Positions 1 through 6,186 of a DNA stretch of 11,435 nucleotides are shown in pieces. Origin of the DNA: Candidatus Parcubacteria bacterium. GTDB lineage: Bacteria; Patescibacteriota; Minisyncoccia; Minisyncoccales; Staskawiczbacteraceae. The first letter of the stretch is position 1; each line of letters opens with the position of its first letter. The notes below the pieces were generated by a model, which saw nothing but the letters and a program-made list of their open reading frames with translations, was not told the DNA's origin and ran no database searches. The stretch lies in assembly GCA_019658985.1 (NCBI GenBank), contig JAIFWS010000023.1, positions 1 through 11,435 of the forward strand. Reading direction: 5' to 3'. Both the position numbers and the translations under genes were made by a program.

Positions 1-1140
1 AGATTCGTTGAAATAATCAAGAAGAAATCGGCGCCGGCAGGTGCGCAAATTTCCGTAGTCGAGCATCATTTCCAGATTATCTTGGACTTTTTGCCGCTGG
101 CTGTGGTCATTCATAAATTGCAAAAAATAGTCGTGTTTGAATTTGTCGGCGTAGGAAAACAGCAGGACGCAGCGGGCGGGCAATCCGTCGCGGCCGGCGC
201 GTCCGGTTTCCTGGTAATATCCTTCGATGGATTTTGGCAGGCTGTGATGGATTACCAATCGTACGTCGGGTTTGTTGATGCCCATGCCAAAAGCAATGGT
301 GGCCACAATAATGCGCACCTGGTCTTGGATGAATTTTTCCTGATTTTCTTGTCGCTGTTTTGGAGTGAGGCCGGCGTGATACGCTGCGGCGGAAAATCCG
401 TATTCGTTTAATTGGTCGGTTAAGTTTTGGGTGTCGTTGCGCGAAAAGCAGTAAATGATGACGCTGAAATCTTTTTGGTTTTGCAGAAGCGAAAGGATGC
501 TGCGGAACGATTCTTTTTTGGGCATCACCTCATAACTTAAATTGGGGCGATTGAAGCTGGAAATGAAAACGCGCGGGTTTTCTAATTTTAATTGGCGGGA
601 AATATCTTCGCGGACGCTTTGGGTGGCGGTGGCGGTCAGCGCAATGAGCGGGATGCCCGGAAACATGCCGCGCAGGGCGCTTAAATTGCGGTAGTCGGGC
701 CGGAAGTCGTGTCCCCATTCAGAAATGCAGTGAGCCTCATCAATGGCGATTAAGCTGATTTTTATAGTGTGTAGGAATTCTTCAAATCCGGCGGCGCCCA
801 GGCGTTCCGGGGCAATGTATAAAATTTTTACGGTTCCCGCTTTAATTTTTTCCATGACGGCCGCGATTTTGGTTGGGGAAAGGGTGCTATTGATAAAATC
901 GGCGGCGATGCCGTTGGCGTTGAGCGCGTCAACCTGGTCTTTCATGAGCGAAATTAAGGGTGAGATGACAACGGCCACGCCTTCTTTGATGAGCGCCGGA
1001 AGCTGGAAGCACAGCGATTTGCCGCCGCCCGTCGGCATTAAAACCACACTGTCCCTCCCCGCCAGGGTGTGTTCGATGATCTCTTTTTGGAGCGGGCGGA
1101 ACTGATCGTACCCAAAATGTTTTTTTAGCAAAGTTTCCAT
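1..1140 (-). CDS. recQ: ATP-dependent DNA helicase RecQ, 3' part cut by window edge
   Basis: RecQ is a superfamily 2 3'-to-5' DNA helicase acting in recombination and repair of stalled forks. The visible 380 residues read without interruption from an ATG at 1140-1138 to the window edge. Motif 0 (YDQFRPLQKEII, residues 11-22), Walker A (MPTGGGKS, catalytic K41), motif Ia (ISPLISLMKDQ), the DEAH box followed by CISEWGHDFRPDY (about residues 134-150), motif III (ALTATAT), motif V (ATIAFGMGINKPDVR) and the arginine-finger motif VI (QETGRAGRDG, about residue 305) are all present and intact. The sequence breaks off in the RecQ-specific zinc-binding domain: CRRRFLLDYFNE from C368 matches its first zinc cysteine. 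The rest of the zinc domain, the winged helix and any HRDC domain lie outside. No Shine-Dalgarno is visible; a TAAAAT hexamer lies 6 bases before the ATG. The gene is divergent from purE. Family assignment is very secure. Confidence 0.97.
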   Translation of the reverse strand, partial: METLLKKHFGYDQFRPLQKEIIEHTLAGRDSVVLMPTGGGKSLCFQLPALIKEGVAVVISPLISLMKDQVDALNANGIAADFINSTLSPTKIAAVMEKIKAGTVKILYIAPERLGAAGFEEFLHTIKISLIAIDEAHCISEWGHDFRPDYRNLSALRGMFPGIPLIALTATATQSVREDISRQLKLENPRVFISSFNRPNLSYEVMPKKESFRSILSLLQNQKDFSVIIYCFSRNDTQNLTDQLNEYGFSAAAYHAGLTPKQRQENQEKFIQDQVRIIVATIAFGMGINKPDVRLVIHHSLPKSIEGYYQETGRAGRDGLPARCVLLFSYADKFKHDYFLQFMNDHSQRQKVQDNLEMMLDYGNLRTCRRRFLLDYFNES

Positions 1141-1255
1141 GTGGCTATTTTACTCAGTTTTCTGGAAAATAAAAAGTGGCTTTCGGACTGTGCAAAAATC
1201 GCGAGCAGGTATTTTGGTGATCAACTTTTAGTGTGATAAAGTAATATTAGAATTT
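1141..1255. promoter_or_regulatory. Divergent recQ / purE promoter region
   Basis: This 115-base spacer separates two divergent genes and must hold both promoters. On the minus strand, TAAAAT (plus bases 1147-1152, 5 of 6 matches to the -10 consensus) ends 6 bases before the recQ ATG, so the transcript would start at or next to the start codon. On the plus strand, TAATAT (1242-1247) ends 8 bases before the purE ATG at 1256, and a second candidate GATAAA lies at 1235-1240. No convincing -35 hexamer stands out for either gene and there is no AGGAGG-like element. The hexamers are seen; the promoter role and leaderless transcripts are inferred. Confidence 0.4.
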
Positions 1256-1783
1256 ATGATGAAAAATCCAAACGTGGGCATTATTATGGGGTCGGATTCG
1301 GATTTGGCGGTTATGCAAGACGCGGCTAAGGTGCTGGATGAATTTGGTGTGGCTTACGAAATTACGGTTGTGTCGGCGCATCGGACTCCGGATCGATTAG
1401 TCTCCTACGCAAAAAATGCAGCGAGGCGGGGATTGAAAGTGATTATTGCCGGCGCCGGAGGCGCCGCGCATCTTCCCGGTATGACAGCGTCCATGACCTC
1501 GTTGCCGGTGATTGGCGTGCCGGTGAAAGGCAAAAATTTGGAAGGAATGGATTCACTGTTATCAATCGTGCAGATGCCGCCGGGCATTCCGGTAGCCACC
1601 GTTGCTATCAACGGCGCTAAGAACGCCGGCCTTCTGGCACTGAAGATTTTAGCGCTCAGCGACCCGAATATTAATAGAAAAATTAACACCCTGTCTGCTA
1701 CAATGAATAAGGAAGTGAAAGGAAGGGCGAAAAAATTAGAAGAAAAAGGGTTCAAAACATATTTAAAAGAATTCCATGAATAA
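1256..1783 (+). CDS. purE: N5-carboxyaminoimidazole ribonucleotide mutase PurE (class I)
   Basis: PurE moves the carboxyl group of N5-CAIR to give CAIR in de novo purine synthesis, in the cytosol as an octamer. The 175-residue length is normal for a stand-alone class I PurE. Hallmarks are GIIMGSDSDL (phosphate/nucleotide loop, residues 8-17), VSAHRTPDRL with the catalytic histidine (about residues 39-48), IAGAGGAAHLPGM (about 64-76) and PVIGVPVKG. The C-terminal lysine-rich helix is also usual. Two ATG codons in tandem (1256 and 1259) could start it. No purK or other purine gene is in the window; the downstream partner is a membrane protein whose ATG overlaps the end of purE by 8 bases, so the two are probably co-transcribed and translationally coupled. 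No Shine-Dalgarno is visible. Assignment is secure; what is unusual is the company it keeps. Confidence 0.97.
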   Translation: MMKNPNVGIIMGSDSDLAVMQDAAKVLDEFGVAYEITVVSAHRTPDRLVSYAKNAARRGLKVIIAGAGGAAHLPGMTASMTSLPVIGVPVKGKNLEGMDSLLSIVQMPPGIPVATVAINGAKNAGLLALKILALSDPNINRKINTLSATMNKEVKGRAKKLEEKGFKTYLKEFHE

Positions 1784-2408
1784 AAAATTTATTATAATCG
1801 GCGTCGCAATTATCATTGTCATTTTTGTTATACTGGCGGTTGCGGCGATCATGAAAAACGCGGAAACACCAAAAGACTTGCAGCAAGGCTGGACGTATAA
1901 GCACAGTTCTTTTTGTAATGTTGATATTCCCTTGCCTCCAAAAGAGGGCCAATATGTAAGCGCCCAGGGAGAATATTGGAGGTTTGAGGAAAATTCCATG
2001 ACGGAGGGAAATCCGTTTTTCCCCGGCATCTCCTTGTCTATTTTCCAGAACCCGGAAGCCGGCGGCAGCGGCTATGTGGCAGGCGCGGTATTGGTTTCGT
2101 GCAGGCCGAATAAAGACCATGATTCCACAGAAATGCTGGCTGATAAATACGCGCAATATTTGATGGATATGGGCAAAGATGCTCCGAAAGAGGCAAAACT
2201 TACATTAACCAAAAAAGGAACGGAAACATGGTGGGGAAAAGATGTGTTAGTGGTAAGCATGAGCGGGGGAATGTTCAATCCCGACGATCGCTTCTACATG
2301 CTGACCACTCCAGAGACGAGTTATCTTATTTCCAAACCCCAGATGTCGACGGACCAATTTTTACGCCAGACCACTGAAGAGATTTTCTCAAAATTAAAAT
2401 TCAAGTAA
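1776..2408 (+). CDS. Membrane-anchored extracytoplasmic protein, unknown function
   Basis: I do not recognise a named family. The 210-residue protein starts MNKKF and has one very hydrophobic segment (residues about 5-26, rich in I/V/A) that acts as a signal anchor or uncleaved signal peptide; no lipobox is seen. The rest, from about residue 30, would face outside. It is rich in aromatic and beta-prone stretches (YVSAQGEYWRFEE, GISLSIF, DRFYMLTT, SYLISK) and ends in an amphipathic helix with TTEEIFSKLKFK. That tail resembles the 'TFKF'-type ending of small secreted PsbP-like proteins common in Patescibacteria, but this is recollection, not a search. Two cysteines (C47, C109) could form a disulfide. 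Its ATG overlaps purE by 8 bases and the next gene follows after 7 bases, so it sits in the middle of a three-gene unit. No Shine-Dalgarno is visible. Confidence 0.85.
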   Translation: MNKKFIIIGVAIIIVIFVILAVAAIMKNAETPKDLQQGWTYKHSSFCNVDIPLPPKEGQYVSAQGEYWRFEENSMTEGNPFFPGISLSIFQNPEAGGSGYVAGAVLVSCRPNKDHDSTEMLADKYAQYLMDMGKDAPKEAKLTLTKKGTETWWGKDVLVVSMSGGMFNPDDRFYMLTTPETSYLISKPQMSTDQFLRQTTEEIFSKLKFK

Positions 2409-2415
2409 TCAGTCT

Positions 2416-3057
2416 ATGAAAAAGTTAGCGGCCGTTCTCCTTGCGACAGTTATTTTGGCGGTGTTGCTTATCGGGGCGGTAGTAGTATTTCTTACAGATG
2501 CCGCAGAGCCTGCACCGTTTGCAACAGTAGAACAGCCGACCGATTTTGCAAAGCAGGGGACGATTGAATTCAGCAATATCAGCACCCGGCCTCCAGAACC
2601 TTTTGTTTCTTACGAAGAAAACGGAAACCGGATTTCCAAAAAATTACTCTTGGATCCGCTGAGTGTTTGCGCGGTGGAAAACGGTTCGACTCCGTGTTTG
2701 GCCATGAACGTTACCCTCGATGTTCCGTTCGGCGGAAAGCCCGCCGTCGTGGAGGGAAAAATCCAGCCGGACGGATCGGTTTTGGTAAGAAAACTCAGGC
2801 GTTTGCGCTCTGAAGAAATTTTCCTGACCATGATTCCGCAATCGGGCAATGTATTTATTTCCTGGCCCGAGGCGCGGAATCTCATTTTGTCCTGCCGGGC
2901 GGCGATGGTGATGCAGACCCATAGTTTGGATGTGTATGTCACCCTGCCCGATGGCAGAAAAGTAGTGGCGGTGGAACCGGTCATCGATGAAGTATTTTCC
3001 GTAACCCAGCAGGCCTCAGGAGGCAAGTGCGGCAACATCCCGGTTGCTACGGAGTAA
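2416..3057 (+). CDS. Membrane-anchored extracytoplasmic protein with QTHSLxV/EPxID C-terminal segment
   Basis: Function unknown. The 213-residue protein has an N-terminal signal anchor (MKKLAAVLLATVILAVLLIG and on to about residue 27), a proline-rich linker (residues about 30-65) and a folded outer part. Four cysteines (C85, C94, C160, C205) suggest two disulfides. The middle (about 95-125) reads like a beta sandwich: MNVTLDVPFGG, AVVEGKIQPDGSVLVRK. The last 60 residues carry the pattern SC-x6-QTHSLDVYVTLPDG, then VEPVIDEVF, GKCGNI and a terminal ATE. I recall similar C-terminal segments in small Patescibacteria proteins of unknown role, which could not be checked here. It follows the previous gene by 7 bases and is followed directly by a strong terminator, so it ends the purE unit. 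Confidence 0.85.
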   Translation: MKKLAAVLLATVILAVLLIGAVVVFLTDAAEPAPFATVEQPTDFAKQGTIEFSNISTRPPEPFVSYEENGNRISKKLLLDPLSVCAVENGSTPCLAMNVTLDVPFGGKPAVVEGKIQPDGSVLVRKLRRLRSEEIFLTMIPQSGNVFISWPEARNLILSCRAAMVMQTHSLDVYVTLPDGRKVVAVEPVIDEVFSVTQQASGGKCGNIPVATE

Positions 3058-3072
3058 CTAATTAAATCAATC

Positions 3073-3108
3073 AGCAAAAAACACGCCGGATATTGCGTGT
3101 TTTTTGCT
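3073..3108. terminator. Bidirectional intrinsic terminator
   Basis: A perfect 14-base inverted repeat, AGCAAAAAACACGC (3073-3086) and GCGTGTTTTTTGCT (3095-3108), is separated by the 8-base loop CGGATATT. An A6 run in the left arm and a T6 run in the right arm give a U tract on either strand. It lies 15 bases after the stop at 3057 and 18 bases before the stop of the convergent ferritin-like gene (3127), so it can terminate both. Confidence 0.9.
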
Positions 3109-3126
3109 TACGTAATAAGATGTTAT

Positions 3127-3630
3127 TTATACTTCCTGCCAGTTTGCCTGGCTGTTTATTTTCTTCAACGCCAGGTCCCGCAGTTTTTCATTTGCCATTT
3201 TTTCTTCGTTTAAGGTTTGTTCAAGCAGGTTTGCCACCTGGACATGTCCCATCAGGCGCGCCCATTCAACAGCAGTGGAGTAGCCGGCCATTTCGTAGTG
3301 TTCAACGTAGTGCGCGCTGGCAATGAGGCTGGCGTCCAATGCTGCAGGATTTTTCACGTGTTTTATAATCCAATCGGCGTCGGAAACCAATCCGCGGATC
3401 GCGTCCACCGGCAATTTCTTGGCTTTCTCGCCGAGCAGTTCAAAAATTTCTTTTATGCGCTCGGTATGCACATGGGTTTCCTGCAGGTGCTCCTTAAAAG
3501 CCATTTGCAGCTGGTGATCATGGGCTTTCTTAGCCATTTTAACCAGGGCTTTAGTAAGGACATTTTCAATATCCAAAAGGGCCTGGAGTTTCATGACAAA
3601 GAGGTCATAAAGGTTAAAATCTTTTTTCAT
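3127..3630 (-). CDS. YciF/DUF892 ferritin-like protein
   Basis: This is a YciE/YciF-type (DUF892) ferritin-like four-helix protein. Members have been linked to stress responses and probably bind a di-metal centre, though their reaction is not established. Typical blocks in order are YDLFVMKLQALLDIENVLTK (helix 1), AFKEHLQETHVHTERIKEIF (helix 2 with E/H ligand candidates), DAIRGLVSD, DASLIASAHYVEHYEMAGY (helix 3 with the VEHYE core) and LLEQTLNEEKMANEKL (helix 4). The start is placed at the ATG at 3630-3628 (167 residues, MKKDFNLYDLF) because family members begin right at this point. An upstream in-frame ATG at 3666 would add MNLLLIDGAPIQ, which has no family counterpart that I know of; a TATTAT hexamer at 3683-3678 would serve either. 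It is convergent with the purE unit and divergent from the FAD oxidoreductase. The ends do not look truncated. Confidence 0.93.
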   Translation of the reverse strand: MKKDFNLYDLFVMKLQALLDIENVLTKALVKMAKKAHDHQLQMAFKEHLQETHVHTERIKEIFELLGEKAKKLPVDAIRGLVSDADWIIKHVKNPAALDASLIASAHYVEHYEMAGYSTAVEWARLMGHVQVANLLEQTLNEEKMANEKLRDLALKKINSQANWQEV

Positions 3631-3666
3631 TTGTATCGGAGCACCATCGATTAATAATAAATTCAT

Positions 3667-3874
3667 GAATGTAATGGATAATATTTAAATATATAATTTC
3701 TCTGCAACATATATGACGGGGCGTTGCGGGAAATCTTATATAAGTATCTTGGGTAAAAAAAGATTCGGGTGGACTGGCCGTCATATATAGCGACGGCACA
3801 TGCTAGAGATACTATCCAAAACACTAGATCAATTAATATCATAAGCGTTGTTACGATTATATGAACACAGATAT
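3667..3874. promoter_or_regulatory. Divergent, palindrome-rich intergenic region
   Basis: This roughly 200-base AT-rich spacer is the longest non-coding stretch of the window. It contains several self-complementary sequences: ATATTTAAATAT (3681-3692), CTTATATAAG (3735-3744), a hairpin GCCGTC/GACGGC (3777-3782 with 3792-3797), and an 11-base inverted pair ATATATGACGG (3709-3719) with CCGTCATATAT (3778-3788). On the minus strand TATTAT (3683-3678) is a good -10 for the ferritin-like gene, with a weak TTGCAG -35 (3707-3702) at 18 bases. On the plus strand GATTAT (3855-3860) lies before the ATG at 3875. Palindromes in a divergent spacer often are operators; that role is inferred. No gene was seen inside. 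Confidence 0.5.
3709..3788. repeat. 11-bp inverted repeat pair flanking a central palindrome
   Basis: ATATATGACGG (3709-3719) is repeated as its exact reverse complement CCGTCATATAT (3778-3788), with 58 bases between. The perfect palindrome CTTATATAAG (3735-3744) lies between the arms, off-centre. The arrangement could be paired operator sites for one regulator serving both divergent genes, or the stem of a long structured leader. No regulator gene is adjacent. Confidence 0.5.
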
Positions 3875-5104
3875 ATGAATGCAGAACAACAAAAATATCC
3901 AAAATTAGGGGAATCAATAGCGGCCGATGCCGTTATTATCGGTGGAGGAATCACCGGTCTCCTTTCGGCTTATCTGCTTTCGGAGGCGGGTAAAAAAGTC
4001 GTATTGCTGGAGAAAAATGCCTTAGGTTCCGGGGCAACGCAATACACTACGGCTTTTATTACGCAGGTGATTGATACCGACTACCGCGATTTAACGGTAA
4101 TGATGGGAAAACCCAAAGCCAAGTTGGTGGCCGCTTCCCATGGCCAGGCGATTGATTTGATCGAAGAAATTGTTACAAAAGAAAAAATCGATTGTAACTT
4201 TGTCCGCTGTTCTAATTTCACGTATGCTAATTCGATAAAAGAGGTCAATGAACTTTCAAAAGAAGCGGAAGCGATGAAGGCGCTGGGCATCAAAGTAAAT
4301 CCGCTGGTATTGAAAAATAACCTCGGGTTTGTAAATTCAGGATATATTGAAGTGAAAAACCAGGCGAAATTTTCCGCTAGAAAGTTCATTACTTCTTTGG
4401 GCAGAATTTTGCAGGAAAAGGGAGTAATGATCTTTGAGGAGAGCAAGGCCGACGCTATCGAGTCCGATGGCACGGCCGCTAAGGTAACTTCGGGAAATTA
4501 TACGATTACCGCGCCAATTGCCATTGTGGCTACCTATCAGCCCTTTAATAAGCCGCTTTCGCTATATTTTAAGAAAGGATTTTACACCACCTATGTTATG
4601 TCGGCCTCAATTCCCAGGGGGATTATTAAAGAAGGGATTTACGAAGACACCGAAAATCCTTACCACTATTTCCGGATTGACCCGGATCGCGACCATGACA
4701 TTATAACGATCGGGGGAGAGGATCATCGTTCGTTGCTCAAATTCAATGAAAAGAAAATATTTTCTAATTTAGAAGCGTATCTTGAAACGATCTTGCCAGA
4801 AGTGGCATTTAAAGTGGACAGCAGGTGGACCGGGCCGATTCTAGAACCGGTAGACGGATTGCCGTCAATTGGACGGTCGGGAAAAGAAAATGTATTGTAC
4901 GCCATGGGTTTTTCAGGGAACGGGATGACCTACGGCGCGATCGCCGCCCGGATTTTCGCCGATACGATCCTGGGCAAAAAGAATCCTTTGGAAAAAGTCT
5001 ATGCCGCGCAGAGGACGCCTTCGCTTAAATCATTGCTTATTAAAGGCAGGGATTACAGTGAAGAATTGGGATACGACGTATATAAACAATTAAGTTCAAA
5101 GTGA
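3875..5104 (+). CDS. FAD-dependent oxidoreductase (DAO family), without Rieske domain
   Basis: This is a DAO-family flavoprotein (glycine oxidase/D-amino-acid dehydrogenase fold) of about 409 residues; the substrate cannot be told from sequence. The N-terminal FAD-binding Rossmann motif is VIIGGGITGLLSAYLLSEAG, followed by VVLLEKNALGSGATQYTTAF, which fits the subgroup whose larger members carry a C-terminal Rieske [2Fe-2S] domain. Near the end, EPVDGLPSIGRSG and GFSGNGMTYGAIAARIFAD form the second FAD contact typical of the family. The protein then stops after about 50 residues with no CxH/CxxH cluster, so the Rieske domain is absent. The ATG at 3875 (MNAEQQKYPKLGES) is preferred; an in-frame TTG at 3848 would add nine residues and a stop lies just upstream of it. 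It is divergent from the ferritin-like gene, and a small membrane protein follows after 22 bases. No Shine-Dalgarno is seen. Confidence 0.92.
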   Translation: MNAEQQKYPKLGESIAADAVIIGGGITGLLSAYLLSEAGKKVVLLEKNALGSGATQYTTAFITQVIDTDYRDLTVMMGKPKAKLVAASHGQAIDLIEEIVTKEKIDCNFVRCSNFTYANSIKEVNELSKEAEAMKALGIKVNPLVLKNNLGFVNSGYIEVKNQAKFSARKFITSLGRILQEKGVMIFEESKADAIESDGTAAKVTSGNYTITAPIAIVATYQPFNKPLSLYFKKGFYTTYVMSASIPRGIIKEGIYEDTENPYHYFRIDPDRDHDIITIGGEDHRSLLKFNEKKIFSNLEAYLETILPEVAFKVDSRWTGPILEPVDGLPSIGRSGKENVLYAMGFSGNGMTYGAIAARIFADTILGKKNPLEKVYAAQRTPSLKSLLIKGRDYSEELGYDVYKQLSSK

Positions 5105-5126
5105 AAAAAATAATTAACTAAAAAAT

Positions 5127-5318
5127 ATGGACGAAACACAAAAAATATTTGAATTGCAGGAAGAGGTTATCGGTTTGCAGAAAACAAGTTATAACTCTAC
5201 GCTGGAGGCGACCCGGAAAATACATACCTACAAAACGATCGTGATGTCGCTGTTGATAATCACTTTGCTTACGTTAACCTATGCTTTTGTGATATCCCTG
5301 CTTTATTACGTGCACTAG
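5127..5318 (+). CDS. Small single-pass membrane protein, unknown function
   Basis: This is a 63-residue protein with a polar, heptad-like N-terminal half (MDETQKIFELQEEVIGLQK, then STLEATRKIHTYK) and one C-terminal transmembrane segment (about residues 37-61, IVMSLLIITLLTLTYAFVIS). The layout is that of a tail-anchored protein, with the N-terminal helix able to form a coiled coil. It has no cysteines and no enzyme motif, and I do not recognise a family. It starts 22 bases after the FAD oxidoreductase and is probably co-transcribed with it. Its TAG stop (5316-5318) overlaps the stop of the convergent comF gene in the shared sequence CTAG. The coding call rests on the clean length, the sensible charge pattern and the spacing. 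Confidence 0.75.
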   Translation: MDETQKIFELQEEVIGLQKTSYNSTLEATRKIHTYKTIVMSLLIITLLTLTYAFVISLLYYVH

Positions 5319-6052
5319 GCCTCGCGGGCAAACGCAATGCCCCACACTTGCTTTGCTCCCGCGTCTTTTAAAACACGGGCGCATTCTTCCATCGTGGCGC
5401 CAGTCGTGTACACGTCATCAACTAAAAAGATTTTTTTACCCCGGATCTGGCCGGGGTTTTTTAATGCAAAGGCGTTTTCCTGGTTTTTCTGCCGCTGGAT
5501 AGCCGAAAGCGTGGTTTGGGATTGGGTTCTTTTAGTTTTTATCAGGTTTTTGTAAACGGCCGGCACCGTTATTATTTTTGAAAGTTCTTTTGCCAGTTCT
5601 CCAGCTTGGTTGTATCCGCGCTTTTTCATCTTTTTTATCTCCATGGGGACGGGCATTAAAAAACTGTTTTCCCAAATCTGCTCAGTATTCTTTTTGGTGA
5701 TGATTAAGTGCTCTGCTAATATCGCGGCCAGCGGTTTTGCCAGGCTTTTTAAATACGGTTCGTATTTAAACTGGTAGATGAGTTTGCGCGTTAAGGCTTT
5801 TTCCTGGTAGGGCAGGGCAAACCAGAGGCCGGACAGTTTTTTATCCCGGCAGTGGGAGCATTTACCCTGAGTGGAGTCGGAGGGCAACCTTTGCGGGTTT
5901 TTATTGCACAGGCAATAAGCGTATTCCGAAATTTCCAGTGTTGATTGGCAATCAGAACACAGGAAAACGCCTTCTTTTCGGCATCCCAAACAGAAGGAGG
6001 GGAAGAATAACTCCAGCAGGAATTCTGTTGCTGATATGAGGATTTTATCCAC
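5315..6052 (-). CDS. comF: ComF family phosphoribosyltransferase-like protein
   Basis: ComF proteins are cytosolic and needed for uptake of transforming DNA in naturally competent bacteria; they combine a zinc-finger region with a PRTase-like fold. The 245-residue length is normal. At the N-terminus, C21-x2-C24-x7-C32-x2-C35 is followed by C47, C49 and C65-x2-C68, which fits zinc binding. The middle carries the family block KKRGYNQAGELAKEL (about 143-157), then RTQSQTTLSAIQRQKNQENAF (about 175-195), and the PRPP-loop motif IFLVDDVYTTGATM (208-221). Translation starts at a GTG (6052-6050); no ATG is suitably placed, and no Shine-Dalgarno is seen. The gene is divergent from the pilM-led pilus operon, which fits a shared role in DNA uptake. 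Its 3' end overlaps the stop of 5127-5318, and its coding strand covers a terminator-like hairpin serving the opposite strand. Confidence 0.95.
   Translation of the reverse strand: MDKILISATEFLLELFFPSFCLGCRKEGVFLCSDCQSTLEISEYAYCLCNKNPQRLPSDSTQGKCSHCRDKKLSGLWFALPYQEKALTRKLIYQFKYEPYLKSLAKPLAAILAEHLIITKKNTEQIWENSFLMPVPMEIKKMKKRGYNQAGELAKELSKIITVPAVYKNLIKTKRTQSQTTLSAIQRQKNQENAFALKNPGQIRGKKIFLVDDVYTTGATMEECARVLKDAGAKQVWGIAFAREA
5439..5462 (+). terminator. Intrinsic terminator embedded in the comF coding sequence
   Basis: On the plus strand CCCCGG (5439-5444), loop ATCTGG and CCGGGG (5451-5456) form a GC-only hairpin, extended by the A5438-T5457 pair and followed by T6 (5457-5462). This is a textbook rho-independent terminator for plus-strand transcripts, 120 bases beyond the stop of the small membrane protein gene. 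On the minus strand the hairpin is followed by A residues, so it would not stop comF itself. There it encodes NPGQIRGKK, just before the PRPP loop. Confidence 0.7.
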
Positions 6053-6053
6053 A
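6045..6053 (+). promoter_or_regulatory. Perfect DnaA-box-like 9-mer over the comF start codon
   Basis: TTATCCACA, the consensus DnaA box of many bacteria, spans the GTG start of comF. A one-mismatch copy in the opposite orientation (TGGGGATAA, 6123-6131) lies in the spacer ahead of pilM. No box cluster, AT-rich unwinding repeat or dnaA/dnaN gene is present, so this is not an origin. One 9-mer could be chance. Confidence 0.3.
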
Positions 6054-6186
6054 GTGTTGTTTTAGCCCATTCATTATATAATAAAGGAGATTAAACAACA
6101 TCGGTTGCTCGTTTTTGCTGTATGGGGATAAATTTGAATCCTCAACTGCACGAGGAAGACCTTTTTAGCTCTTTCCTTAAAATTTT
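6053..6186. promoter_or_regulatory. Divergent comF / pilus operon promoter region
   Basis: This 134-base spacer separates comF (minus) and pilM (plus). It holds the overlapping -10 candidates TATAAT on the plus strand (6077-6082) and TATAAT on the minus strand (6079-6074, read from ATTATA), so it can fire both ways. A later plus-strand candidate is TTGCTC (6105-6110) with ATAAAT (6128-6133) at 17-base spacing, about 53 bases before the pilM ATG. AAAGGAGA at 6084-6090 resembles a ribosome binding site but no start codon follows at a proper distance. The hexamers are seen; which is used is unknown. Confidence 0.45.

Noticed and set aside
743..1105. 120-residue open frame on the plus strand
   Set aside because: It lies wholly opposite the conserved helicase motifs of recQ and has no recognisable domain; shadow frame.
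1752..2156. 134-residue minus-strand open frame
   Set aside because: Overlaps the end of purE and most of the next gene; composition is that of an antisense shadow.
3217..3654. 145-residue plus-strand open frame
   Set aside because: Exactly opposite the ferritin-like gene, whose family motifs are unmistakable.
3848..3874. TTG start for the FAD oxidoreductase, adding nine residues
   Set aside because: Possible but less likely than the ATG at 3875, which starts a normal-length N-terminus before the Rossmann motif. Not fully excluded.
5102..5104. TGA at the end of the FAD gene as a sign of recoding (glycine code of some Patescibacteria)
   Set aside because: The protein is already complete at this TGA and no gene here contains an in-frame TGA, so the standard bacterial code fits.
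6178..6183. TAAAAT as a -10 for pilM
   Set aside because: Only 3 bases before the ATG, so transcription would begin inside the codon region; the hexamers at 6077-6082 or 6128-6133 are better placed.
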